Positions 1-8,150 of a stretch of DNA of 62,908 nt are shown piece by piece; position 1 is the first letter of the stretch; every line of letters begins with the position of its first letter. The DNA lies in NCBI GenBank assembly GCA_016929495.1, contig JAFGIS010000249.1, positions 1-62,908 on the forward strand. The letters are read 5' to 3'. Below the pieces are notes generated by a model that saw only the letters and a program-made list of their open reading frames with translations, was not told the origin of the DNA and ran no database searches. Position numbers and translations under genes: made by a program. Origin of the DNA: Polyangiaceae bacterium (lineage in GTDB: Bacteria; Myxococcota_A; Polyangia; Polyangiales; Polyangiaceae).

Positions 1-203
1 ACGTACGCGTCGTTCATGCGCGCGCTGACGTTCCAGTCGATCGTGCGAACATCGTCGCCCGGCTGGTACTGGCGCACCTCCCGAAACGCGAGCCCCTGGC
101 CCTTGAACACGGAGGTGTAGTTGCCCGACAGCTGCTCGGTCGCCAGATGATCGGTCGTGATCTCGATCTTGCGAAGTGCTTTGAGGAGCTCCTTGGGGAT
201 CAC
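1..203 (-). CDS. DUF58 family protein, N-terminal part (cut by the window edge)
   Basis: Only the first 67 codons are present and the gene runs off the left edge. The visible protein contains GQGLAFREVRQYQPGDDVR followed by TIDWNVSAR, the signature that opens DUF58 proteins. These proteins are usually encoded beside a MoxR ATPase, as here, and are thought to act in cell-envelope or surface-complex assembly. I chose the GTG at 201-203 because an in-frame stop lies a few codons upstream and the GTG follows the moxR stop by about 36 bases. The gene is probably co-transcribed with moxR. Confidence 0.85.
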   Translation of the reverse strand, partial: MIPKELLKALRKIEITTDHLATEQLSGNYTSVFKGQGLAFREVRQYQPGDDVRTIDWNVSARMNDAY

Positions 204-208
204 GGGGC

Positions 209-240
209 CAGAACCCTATCTATCCAGAACCCTATCTATC
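209..240. repeat. Perfect 16-bp tandem duplication between moxR and the DUF58 gene
   Basis: The 16-mer CAGAACCCTATCTATC occurs twice head to tail, at 209-224 and 225-240. It fills nearly the whole gap between the moxR stop (240-242) and the DUF58 GTG start (203). It looks like a recent replication-slippage duplication, and it lengthens the spacing between two genes that are normally translationally linked. Confidence 0.9.
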
Positions 241-1226
241 TAGGGGACTTCCACGACTTCGAAGACTCGTCGCACGATGTCCTCGGCGGTGACTTCCTCG
301 GCCTCGGCCTCGTAGCTCAGCACGATGCGATGGCGGAGCACGTCCGGGCCGATGGCTTTGACGTCTTCGGGTGTGACGTAGCCGCGATGCCGGAGAAAGG
401 CGTGTGCGCGCGCAGCCAGATTGAGCGCGATGCTGGCTCGAGGGCTCGCTCCGTACTCGATGAGCGGCGCCAGATCCTGCATCCCCTTCTTCTGGGGTTC
501 GCGCGTCGAGAAGACGACATCGACGATGTAGTCTTTGACACGGTCGTCGACGTAGACGTCGCGGACCACGTCGCGAGCGGCCAGAAGCTGCTGCGGCGTC
601 GCGCGCGCCGTCGCCTTGACCGGCAGCGTTCCGGTCATTCTGTCCATGACCCCGCGTTCTTCGTCGCGGCTCGGGTAGGCCACCTTGACCATCATCATGA
701 AACGGTCCACTTGCGCTTCCGGCAGCGCGTAGGTGCCTTCCTGCTCGATCGGGTTCTGCGTGGCCATCACGACGAACGGATTCGGCAGGGGGTAGCTCTG
801 GTCGCCGATCGTGACCTGCTGCTCCTGCATGGCTTCCAGAAGCGCGCTTTGCACCTTGGCCGGGGCACGGTTGATCTCGTCGGCGAGCACGAGATTGGCG
901 AAAATGGGGCCGAGCTTGCTCGTGAATTCGCCCGTTTTCTGGTTGTAGATGACCGTGCCGATGAGGTCGGCCGGGAGCAGGTCCGGCGTGAACTGGACGC
1001 GTGAGAACTTGGCCTGGATGGTGTCGCAGATAGTTCGGACTGCCAGGGTCTTGGCCAAGCCCGGTACGCCCTCCACCAGTACATGGCCGCCGGCCAAAAG
1101 GCCAATCAACAGCCTCTCCACCATGTGTTTCTGGCCGACGATGACCTTGCCGATTTCTGCGAGCAGGTCGTCGACGAAGGCGCTCTCCTTGGCGACGACC
1201 TCATTCAGCGTGCGAACGTCCTGCAT
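240..1226 (-). CDS. moxR: MoxR-family AAA+ ATPase
   Basis: This 328-aa protein is a full-length MoxR AAA+ ATPase, a cytoplasmic chaperone-like enzyme thought to remodel or activate partner proteins, often together with DUF58/VWA proteins. Walker A is GVPGLAKT at residues 53-60 and Walker B is LVLADE at 112-117, followed by INRAPAKVQSALLEAMQE, the typical MoxR sequence. The sensor region and the C-terminal lid (ASPRASIALNLAARAHA) are intact. The ATG at 1224-1226 is supported by an AGGAG-type ribosome site about 8 bases upstream. The DUF58 gene follows directly, giving the usual moxR-DUF58 order. Substrate unknown. Confidence 0.95.
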   Translation of the reverse strand: MQDVRTLNEVVAKESAFVDDLLAEIGKVIVGQKHMVERLLIGLLAGGHVLVEGVPGLAKTLAVRTICDTIQAKFSRVQFTPDLLPADLIGTVIYNQKTGEFTSKLGPIFANLVLADEINRAPAKVQSALLEAMQEQQVTIGDQSYPLPNPFVVMATQNPIEQEGTYALPEAQVDRFMMMVKVAYPSRDEERGVMDRMTGTLPVKATARATPQQLLAARDVVRDVYVDDRVKDYIVDVVFSTREPQKKGMQDLAPLIEYGASPRASIALNLAARAHAFLRHRGYVTPEDVKAIGPDVLRHRIVLSYEAEAEEVTAEDIVRRVFEVVEVP

Positions 1227-1351
1227 TCGATGGGCTCCTGTTCACGAACCAGGCGGGCTATACCGCGCCAACCGCGACGCAGACAATCGAGGCGCTCCAC
1301 TTATTCCGAAGGCGGCCGGCTCGCCAATTCGGAGTGTCGGGAAACGGGACG

Positions 1352-1645
1352 TCAGGGGGCAATCAGGCCGACGAGCGCGCTCAGAACGAACGCGGCCAGC
1401 ATCCACACGAGCCCGAGCACCAGGCCCAGCGGCCTGCGGCGCGTGCGGACGAAGTGCACCGGCAGGCAGAGCGGACCAAATGCAACGACCGACGCGAGCA
1501 GGGTGGTTTCTGGCCAGCAGCGAGCGCGCCAGTCGGCGCGGATGCGTGCGACGTCGCGGTGCACGACGAGCCAGGGAACGAACATGTTGGTCGCTATCTG
1601 CAGGCACAGGGCCAAGAGAGTCCGGGCCGAGTCGAGCGCGGTCAC
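1352..1645 (-). CDS. Small three-helix membrane protein
   Basis: This 97-aa ORF with a GTG start has three hydrophobic stretches of transmembrane length at about residues 10-28, 46-66 and 74-95. Arg-rich loops (RIRADWRAR and RTRRRP) lie between them, as expected of a real inner-membrane protein and unlike a chance frame. I do not recognise a family. It lies upstream of moxR on the same strand, about 125 bp away, and may belong to the same transcript. Opposite-strand ORFs over this stretch look random, which is why I favour this one. Confidence 0.5.
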   Translation of the reverse strand: MTALDSARTLLALCLQIATNMFVPWLVVHRDVARIRADWRARCWPETTLLASVVAFGPLCLPVHFVRTRRRPLGLVLGLVWMLAAFVLSALVGLIAP

Positions 1646-1863
1646 GGCTGGACGTCTAGCGCTTCGGCTCGGTCGAATCGAGGGACGTCAGACGGCAAAA
1701 CGGAGAGGTCGCCCAGCGACTGCGCGTTTCGCCTGCCCGCCAGCTGGGCGCCCGTTCGACGGGCTCGGAGAAGGTTGCGGGTCGCTCGCCCGTGAGGTGG
1801 GAGTGGGTGGCCATCGCGAGCAGCTCGACGTGGCGCTCGGCCGGTTCTGGCGCGGTCGCGGTA

Positions 1864-2280
1864 TCAATCGCCCTCCGAGATCCGGACTGAGAGAGCTCGG
1901 AGCAGTTTCGCAAAGCCATCCTTGTCGAGCCCATGCGAGGAGAGCGCCACCATCGCCTCGTACAGATGTCCAGCAGGGTCGAGAACGAGCCAACCGTTGA
2001 GGTCCAGGAACACCAGCGCCGCGTTCAGCGCCGTCCGCTTGTTTCCGTCGACGAAGGGATGGTTCTCCGCAATGTGGGACGCGTAGGCGGCGGCCATGTG
2101 AAAGACGTCCTCGTGCAGGAACTGGCCATCGAAACTCGACTCAGGCACCGCGACAGCCGACGCCAGCAAGCCCATGTCACGAATGCCTCCCGCGCCACCA
2201 AAGAGACGCACCTGGTCGTCGTGGAGAGAGACGACCTCGTCCAACGACAAGAAGACGAGTTCCACTGAATCGTTGGTCAC
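1864..2280 (-). CDS. doc: Doc-type toxin (Fic fold, death on curing)
   Basis: This 138-aa protein has the short Fic/Doc fold with the catalytic loop HPFVDGNKR at residues 74-82. That matches the Doc form HxFx(D/N)(A/G)NKR with the invariant His, Asn and Arg present, so the toxin looks active. Doc of phage P1 phosphorylates elongation factor Tu. Whether this homologue does so is inferred from the Lys-containing loop, since AMPylating Fic enzymes carry GNGR instead. The GTG start at 2278-2280 overlaps the antitoxin stop as GTGA, so the two are translationally coupled. Downstream (1646-1863) I see no further gene. Confidence 0.9.
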   Translation of the reverse strand: MTNDSVELVFLSLDEVVSLHDDQVRLFGGAGGIRDMGLLASAVAVPESSFDGQFLHEDVFHMAAAYASHIAENHPFVDGNKRTALNAALVFLDLNGWLVLDPAGHLYEAMVALSSHGLDKDGFAKLLRALSVRISEGD

Positions 2281-2507
2281 TTGGCCAACTTGCGGAACGT
2301 GGCCTCGTGTGACGCGAGCGTGCGATCCCGAGCCCTCTCGAACCTGCTGCTACGGACGCGCTCCTGTCGAATCGGGGTAATAATGAGCCGCTCGCCGTCG
2401 GTCGAGACGTCGAGGTCCGTCTGCGGAGTGATTCGCAGCAGCTCCAGAATAGGCTTGTCGATGATGACGCCCGAACTATTGCCGACCGCCTGGAGCCGCT
2501 TGACCAT
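2277..2507 (-). CDS. AbrB/MazE-like antitoxin partner of Doc
   Basis: This 76-aa protein begins MVKRLQAVGNSSGVIIDKP, a swapped-hairpin AbrB/MazE/SpoVT DNA-binding domain (about residues 1-48). A charged C-terminal tail (residues 50-76) probably binds and neutralises the toxin. I place the start at the ATG at 2505-2507, because the longer upstream frame reads as random Arg/Pro-rich sequence and the domain begins exactly here. The gene ends inside the start of doc with a 4-base overlap. Such antitoxins usually repress their own promoter; a cluster of GTTCA half-sites sits just upstream. Confidence 0.88.
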   Translation of the reverse strand: MVKRLQAVGNSSGVIIDKPILELLRITPQTDLDVSTDGERLIITPIRQERVRSSRFERARDRTLASHEATFRKLAK

Positions 2508-2512
2508 GAGAC

Positions 2513-2541
2513 GTTCATAACACCGTTGTGAACCACGTTCA
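2513..2541 (-). promoter_or_regulatory. Candidate operator upstream of the AbrB-like/doc pair
   Basis: Three copies of one 5-base half-site lie here: GTTCA at 2513-2517, its inverse TGAAC at 2529-2533, and GTTCA again at 2537-2541. They begin 6 bases before the antitoxin start codon. This is the expected place for autoregulation by the antitoxin. The arms are short, so this is a suggestion. Confidence 0.35.
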
Positions 2542-3172
2542 AGGTCGACCGGGCTACGAGCCACGACACGACCCCGTTCCCTTGAGCCCCCAACGCACTG
2601 ATCCGAGTCGTGCAGCAGCGCGGGAGGGACGTCGCCGTGTGTCCAACGGATTTGTGCTTCAGCTGCGAAGGCCCGGTTGAGGCCCCCAGGTCGCGCCGAC
2701 CGCGGCCCCGCGACATCCCGGCAGTCTATCACAAGGTCGCGGGGCCGCGTGCGACGAGCTCCCACCGAAGAGCCAGCGGGCCTTCGTCAGCTGCAAGCAC
2801 TAGCGGGGCTCCGCCCCAGCCCGAGAGTCATGTGAGGGTGTCTGTCTCGAGCATCAGCGCCTCCTTTGGGAGTCTCCGACGCTCATCCTCGGGCCTGGCC
2901 GCTGACGTCGCTGCTCGTCCGCCAGCCGCGTGCTACCTCGGTCGGTCCAGCATGTCGTGCTGGTCGAGCACGACAGCCGCAGGGTCACCGTAGACTCGCG
3001 CGCCCGTGACGTACGGGCTCGGGAGTCGTACGGGCCGGGCGAGGTGGCTCCGCTCCCGGCCCTTGGCTGCAACATCGACGCGGAGGCTCTCTAGCGGGAT
3101 CTGCTCGGCGCTCGGGAGTAGCCGGCGGCTCCGAGCCTTCGTCGCAGGGTCCCCTGCTCTTGCCGCCAGGGT
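2542..3172. other. No confident gene; open frame 2933-3172 continues past the pseudokinase stop
   Basis: I find no confident gene between the AbrB-like antitoxin and the pseudokinase. From 3172 down to a TAG at 2933-2935 (minus strand) the pseudokinase frame stays open for 79 codons past the pseudokinase stop. It encodes plausible text such as EQIPLESLRVDVAAKGRERS and ARVYGDPAAVVLDQHDM, without a recognisable start codon. It could be a former C-terminal extension, a small gene with an unusual start, or chance in GC-rich DNA. The rest of the stretch shows nothing I can assign. Confidence 0.25.
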
Positions 3173-4774
3173 CTACGGCTGCGCGAGCTGCTCCAGCATC
3201 GCCCCGAACGCCCTGCGCTCTTCGTCCGTGGGCCCGCCTTTGGCGGCTACACCCTTGCCGAACAGCTCGCCGCGACCCGCCTTGATCTCGCATTCGACGG
3301 CACGAGTGAAGCGGTCGACGGCCTCGCTCGAGGGCTGTGCGGCGACGACACGGTGGGCGATGTTGCGGACGGACTCGAGCGCGCTCTTGCAGCCAGGGCT
3401 GGGTTCCGAGAGCGTCAGAGGGCTGCTGTCCGTGCAGCACGCGGTTCTGGCCACCGCATACGCCGGTATCCAGTACCAACCGAGCTTCAGGGGCCCGCCG
3501 ACCAATCCCTTGAGCCGTTCGGCGCCTGCACGCGCGTCGGCGACTGAGCAGAGCCAACTGAGGTCCGCGTTTTGCCGGAGCGCACCGTGCGGTAGATAGC
3601 CAGCAACGCAGCTGGCTCGCTGGTCGCGCGCACGCTCGTTGCTGCGGCCCGTGACCGGGACTTCACCCAGGTCGATCGCGGAGGGGGCTTGCGTCGCAAC
3701 GGTCGCAGGTGAAGCGCTGCCCGCAGGCACGGCGGCGCTCTGGTGCAACGAGGAGTACGTCCACGCCGCGCCCAAGCCGAGCACGACACCGCTAGCGCCG
3801 AGCAGCACCACCGCCCAGCGACGATTGTACGGCCTGCGCTGGGCCGCCGGGGGCCTGCTCACGCGCCGCGGTTCGAGCGAGGGTGGCAACGGGGGCGGGG
3901 TGTGGTGGGCGTGGGGCCGGCAGGTGGACGGGGCAGCCTCTTCCCCTACGTGATCGACATACCACCGCGCCAGCACATGCTGCAGATGATGCAGATCCTC
4001 CATCCGGTCAGCGGGGCGCTCAGACAGATACGCTGCCAACACGCTCCGCAGCGACTCGTGCGGCACCGTCTCCTCGGAGATCGCAGCGACCGAGGCCAGG
4101 CCTCGAGCGGGCGGCGGAGCCCCGGTGAGCAGCTCGTAGAGCAGCCCTGCCAGGGCCCAGGCATCGTCAGCGACCGAGAGCTGTGCGTCGTTGTCGCGTT
4201 CGGGCCGTGCGTATCCTGCCGGGAGCGACGGCATACCGGCGCGTCGCAGGACTGGCTCGGGGCGGTTCTTCGGATGCAGCAACACGGCGCGTGGAACGAG
4301 CTCACCGTGCACCACACCATGCTCGTGCAGGACGCTGACGACATTGGCGAGTCTGAGCACGTTTCGGACGGCATCGACGGGCGGCGGGGGCCCGCCCTGC
4401 CGCAGACGTTCATCGAGCGAGATGCCTTCGACCTGTTCCTCGACCACGCAGGAGGCCGCGCCTGTCTCGACCGCCAGCAGGCGGGCGAGGTGCGGATGGT
4501 CGATATCCACCAGCTTCCCAAGCTGTTCAGCTGTGCGACCGTCGACGACCACGATGCGCACGAGCTGATGGGACTCGGTGTCGCTGCCTGGGTGAACGGT
4601 GCTGTCTGAGCCCGGGGCCGGGGTGGCGTCGACGCGGTAGCGCCGAGCTATCGTTTTGCCCAGAGATAGGCTGGCCGAGTCTCGGTCTGCCAACGTGACC
4701 CCGTCAGAGTTGAGCCGCTCGGCCGTGCCGCCTCGAACGCGGCGAGGACGGGCCGCTCCTGAAAGGAAACCCAA
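3173..4774 (-). CDS. Membrane-anchored Ser/Thr pseudokinase at the end of the capsule operon
   Basis: This 533-aa protein has a Ser/Thr-kinase-like fold at about residues 43-272, a Pro-rich juxtamembrane stretch, one membrane helix at about 318-341, and a Cys-containing outer domain. The kinase outline is clear (LLYELLTGAP, the YARPE that replaces APE, SERPADRMEDL), but the catalytic residues are gone. The glycine loop is absent. The expected VAIK lysine position reads LVRIVVV. The HRD motif reads HGE (156-158). The DFG position reads RRAGM. It should therefore bind rather than phosphorylate. It starts 15 bases after kpsS, so it is probably co-transcribed and may regulate or scaffold capsule export (inference). 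The outer domain has no family I recognise. Confidence 0.8.
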   Translation of the reverse strand: MGFLSGAARPRRVRGGTAERLNSDGVTLADRDSASLSLGKTIARRYRVDATPAPGSDSTVHPGSDTESHQLVRIVVVDGRTAEQLGKLVDIDHPHLARLLAVETGAASCVVEEQVEGISLDERLRQGGPPPPVDAVRNVLRLANVVSVLHEHGVVHGELVPRAVLLHPKNRPEPVLRRAGMPSLPAGYARPERDNDAQLSVADDAWALAGLLYELLTGAPPPARGLASVAAISEETVPHESLRSVLAAYLSERPADRMEDLHHLQHVLARWYVDHVGEEAAPSTCRPHAHHTPPPLPPSLEPRRVSRPPAAQRRPYNRRWAVVLLGASGVVLGLGAAWTYSSLHQSAAVPAGSASPATVATQAPSAIDLGEVPVTGRSNERARDQRASCVAGYLPHGALRQNADLSWLCSVADARAGAERLKGLVGGPLKLGWYWIPAYAVARTACCTDSSPLTLSEPSPGCKSALESVRNIAHRVVAAQPSSEAVDRFTRAVECEIKAGRGELFGKGVAAKGGPTDEERRAFGAMLEQLAQP

Positions 4775-4789
4775 CGCGTCGGTGTGAAG

Positions 4790-6070
4790 TCAAGATGCTT
4801 GTTTTTGGCCGCCCGGCACCGACGGTTCCGGGGTCCGCGTGTGTGACGGGGGTTCCGGTTCGGCTTGGGAGGTGTTTTGGGTCGGCCGCTCGGATGAGTA
4901 GATATCCGACCAGACATTGCCGTTCAATTGGTTCGTGACGCGGAGCCACCAGGTGAAGCGCTTCGTCAGCGGCGCGTCTACCGTGCCGGGATCGTTCCAG
5001 AAATCGTCGAGCGAGCCTTGGTAGGTGAGTCCCTCGAAGTCGTACACGGGGGTTCCCAGGCACTTCACCGGTGTCCCATGGTAGAGCGACGACAGACCCA
5101 CGGTGCTGTTGATGACCACTGTACCGCGAGCGTGGCGGAGCGCCGCCGGAAGGTTGATCACGTCTGCGTATACGAGGCGCGAACCCAAGCTGTGCCTGCG
5201 AGCCAGGTCGGAGATGAGCCGCGTGTATTCACGATACGGGCGATCGAACGGGTGGTGCTTCAAGATCAGCGTCGCGTCGGCTGGGGCGTGCTTGGCGAAG
5301 GATGCGACGACGATCTCGATGAACTCCGCGACGCTGCGGAAGCGCGAATGACCGATCTGCGAGTCCAGGTGAACCTGCAGCGGAACCAGGAAGTACGGCG
5401 TCATGGTGCCAGCCAGCAGCTTCGTGTCGAGCCCACGGTCGCGTACGGCGTTCTTGATGCGGCGTAGCCCACTGAGCCCCCACAACCGAGCCTGGCGCAG
5501 CGCATTGAGGTCACGATGATGTCGGTAGTGCGGGTATCGCCAGCCGAATAGCGAGTTGGCGAGCGCGTAGAGGCCGGAGAACCACGCCGCGCGCAGAAAC
5601 ACGTGCCGGGTCCGCCGGGGCGGAGGCGTTTCTCTCGGCTGGAGCTCTCGGTAGAAGGCCGCGTCTTTCGGGATCTTCGAGTGGCCGTTGACGCCATCTC
5701 GCTCGAGCGTCACGAAGTCCGGTCGCAGGTATCCTTCCTCGAAGACGAAGACGTCGATGCCGAGCGCGTGGGCGCGTGCGATGGCAAGCCGGTGGTAGAC
5801 GCGGCAGTCGCCGAACACCATGACGGCGTCGATGCCCCGCTCTTCCACCAGTCTGGCGAAGTAGTCCGGCCAGGACTCGAGGTCGCCTCGGAAGTACGTG
5901 ACCTCCGGACCGCCGTAGAACAGAGCGTCGCCCGGGTTGAAGTTCACCTTGGATACCCGTGCCCCGGCGTCGTTCAGGTGGCGCGCGACGTTCTTGAAGA
6001 AGGGTCCGTTGGGACCCTGCAGCAGCAGCAGGTGGCGGCCCCGGAATTCACGTAGCACGGGTGAGCTCAC
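4790..6070 (-). CDS. kpsS: KpsS-like capsule Kdo transferase
   Basis: This 426-aa protein matches KpsS/LipB, the cytoplasmic enzyme that adds the first beta-Kdo residue of the capsule linker to lysophosphatidylglycerol. Family landmarks include LLLQGPNGPFFKNVARHL at the N-terminus, FNPGDALFY, VFGDCRVYHRLAIARA, and FEEGYLRPDFVTLERDGVN near residue 130. The later LILKHHPFDRPY and the STVGLSSLYHGTPVK segment are also typical. Its start overlaps the end of kpsC by 23 bases, the usual kpsC-kpsS pairing. The C-terminal roughly 35 residues are a Pro/Ser/Glu-rich tail not needed for the fold. Confidence 0.93.
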   Translation of the reverse strand: MSSPVLREFRGRHLLLLQGPNGPFFKNVARHLNDAGARVSKVNFNPGDALFYGGPEVTYFRGDLESWPDYFARLVEERGIDAVMVFGDCRVYHRLAIARAHALGIDVFVFEEGYLRPDFVTLERDGVNGHSKIPKDAAFYRELQPRETPPPRRTRHVFLRAAWFSGLYALANSLFGWRYPHYRHHRDLNALRQARLWGLSGLRRIKNAVRDRGLDTKLLAGTMTPYFLVPLQVHLDSQIGHSRFRSVAEFIEIVVASFAKHAPADATLILKHHPFDRPYREYTRLISDLARRHSLGSRLVYADVINLPAALRHARGTVVINSTVGLSSLYHGTPVKCLGTPVYDFEGLTYQGSLDDFWNDPGTVDAPLTKRFTWWLRVTNQLNGNVWSDIYSSERPTQNTSQAEPEPPSHTRTPEPSVPGGQKQAS

Positions 6071-8150
6071 GAGCTAGGGTGACGAGTCGCTCCACGTCCT
6101 TCAGCGGCCACGGCAGACGCCCCTTTCTGAGCTTCAGCCTCGAACGCTCCAGGGTAAGCTCTTCGACCATGTCTTCAGCCGTGCAGAAGGATCGGGCACG
6201 CCAACTATAATAGCGCGGGTAGCGCAGAAGCGCTCCTGCGACCAGTTCTTCCGTGCTGAGTCGACGGCGGCGGCGCGGGAGCGCCATCTGATCATCGGTC
6301 AGCCCCCAGCCGGCATAGAACGGCAGGCCGTGGGTCACGACCCTTCGGCCGCGCAATAGCGCTTCGAACCCCACGAACGAGCTCATCGTGTGGACTTCGT
6401 CTGCAGCGTCGAGACAGGCGGTGATCGGCACGTCTTCGACCAGCTGGTCCCAGAGCTCGGTGCCGGCACCAGGGACCCTACCACGCCGATTCCCGCTCAG
6501 AACATCCGGGTGAGGCTTGTACACGATGTACGCATCGGGTCGCAGCTTCCTTACCTCTCTGAGCAGCGCCTCATCGTTGCCGACCCGCGGGCTTCCGGCG
6601 CGTACGGATGCGTCGCCGGGTACCTGGCCCGGCACGAACACCAGGGGCTTTCCGCCGCGGGCGCCGAAATCCACGTCAGCCCGACGTGGAGCATTGTACT
6701 TGCTGATGCGCGACCTGACGATGAGCTCGGAGAGTCGCCGTGCGCGTGCGAGCTCATCGGAGGTGAAACCGCCGCGCTCCAGGATGAGCTCGAGCTCGCT
6801 CGGCGTCGAGGGGTCGTAGTAGATGCCGGCGCGATCGACCACGAGGGACCCGGGGGCGGTCAAATCGGACCCGAGCTGCACCGAGCGCAGGAAGCCGTCC
6901 TCCATGCGCCAGAGCGGCAGGTTGTGCTGCTGGGCGAAGGTCTCGAGCCCGGGTGCCGGACGACTGGCCCACCAGACGAGCGTCGTGTCCTTCGACGACA
7001 GATCGGTAGCCCGCAGCTGGCGAACCGAGCGGACGAATCGGACCTGGTTGCCCGGCGCCGACAGGTAGCGGTGCACGAAGAGACGTTTCCACCAGGCAAA
7101 CCCCAAACAGAAGAAGCGGCGGCTGTTCTCTCTGAAGCGAAGCCTTTGTAGGGCCAAGTGCTCGATAATGACCTCGGCCTCGCAGCGTCTGCCCGTCACC
7201 GGATGCGCGTAGCGCGGGTAGACGAGCAGGGCCGCCGCGATCAGAGCGTCCACCGAGCGCTGTCGTCCGCGGCGTGCTACGCGGACAGCGTCCTCGGTCA
7301 GCCCCCAGCCGGCATAGAACGGCGCACCGAAGCAGGTCACGGGCTTTCCGACCATGAGCGCCTCGAAACCGAGCTGGGAGGTCACCACGTAGACGTGCTT
7401 CGCGTGCTTGAGCAGCGCGACCGGGTTGACGGCAGCGCCCACCCGGGTGACTCGATCGGGCAGATCCCGCTCGGCGAGATAGCCTCGGCGGCGTCCTGCC
7501 ACCGTATCCGGATGGACCTTGAGCATGATCCGGGCGTCAGGATGATCTGCCAGGGCCCTGTCGAGCATGCGGTCGAAGCTATCGGAGCTGGCCAGCCCGA
7601 GGGAGACCGATGCATCCCCCAGGGTCTGATCGACCACGATCACCCAGGGCGGGCCGTCCGCGAGCTCGGGCGCAAGCGCCACCGGAGCATGGTTGTACTT
7701 CGAGATCTCCGCGTCGACGATGCGCTCCCTGCAGCGTCGCGCCCTATCGAGCAACGCCGGGTCGGCAAGGGGATCGTTCTGTGTGGCGCCTAGCATCTGT
7801 TCCAGCCGCGAAGCGGCCCTGGCGTCGTAGTAGATCCCGACGTCATCCATGCAGAGCGACAGCGGCGGTGCGTCGTTGCCCAGCCCCACCGAGCGCAGGA
7901 ATCCATCCTCCAGTGCGATGTACGGAACGCCATGCACGCTCGCGTAGCGTCGCGCGTGCTCCGCGGTGGGCTTGTGGCCCCAGCCGACGACGGCATCCAA
8001 GTGACGAGCTCGTGCCGCGCCGGGTCGCCAGGCGAGCTCTCGCGCGCCCAGGAGCTCGGCAAGGTTCGGCAGTTTGGCGATGCCGCGTGAGAAGACCGCG
8101 ACTCTGCCGAGTCCCTTGGGGTCATCGAGGAGCCGGCGCGGGTCAGCCAT
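6048..8150 (-). CDS. kpsC: KpsC-like dual-module capsule Kdo transferase
   Basis: At 700 aa this has the normal KpsC/LipA length and two tandem Kdo-transferase modules. The repeated landmark GIYYDAR (module 1) and [13 protein letters not shown] (module 2) shows the internal duplication, as do [11 protein letters not shown] and [13 protein letters not shown]. Each module ends with an FYAGWGLT element. In known systems KpsC extends the linker started by KpsS with alternating Kdo linkages. It overlaps kdsB upstream by 8 bases and kpsS downstream by 23 bases, so the genes are tightly coupled. It is a cytoplasmic enzyme acting at the inner face of the membrane. Confidence 0.94.
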   Translation of the reverse strand: MADPRRLLDDPKGLGRVAVFSRGIAKLPNLAELLGARELAWRPGAARARHLDAVVGWGHKPTAEHARRYASVHGVPYIALEDGFLRSVGLGNDAPPLSLCMDDVGIYYDARAASRLEQMLGATQNDPLADPALLDRARRCRERIVDAEISKYNHAPVALAPELADGPPWVIVVDQTLGDASVSLGLASSDSFDRMLDRALADHPDARIMLKVHPDTVAGRRRGYLAERDLPDRVTRVGAAVNPVALLKHAKHVYVVTSQLGFEALMVGKPVTCFGAPFYAGWGLTEDAVRVARRGRQRSVDALIAAALLVYPRYAHPVTGRRCEAEVIIEHLALQRLRFRENSRRFFCLGFAWWKRLFVHRYLSAPGNQVRFVRSVRQLRATDLSSKDTTLVWWASRPAPGLETFAQQHNLPLWRMEDGFLRSVQLGSDLTAPGSLVVDRAGIYYDPSTPSELELILERGGFTSDELARARRLSELIVRSRISKYNAPRRADVDFGARGGKPLVFVPGQVPGDASVRAGSPRVGNDEALLREVRKLRPDAYIVYKPHPDVLSGNRRGRVPGAGTELWDQLVEDVPITACLDAADEVHTMSSFVGFEALLRGRRVVTHGLPFYAGWGLTDDQMALPRRRRRLSTEELVAGALLRYPRYYSWRARSFCTAEDMVEELTLERSRLKLRKGRLPWPLKDVERLVTLARELTRAT

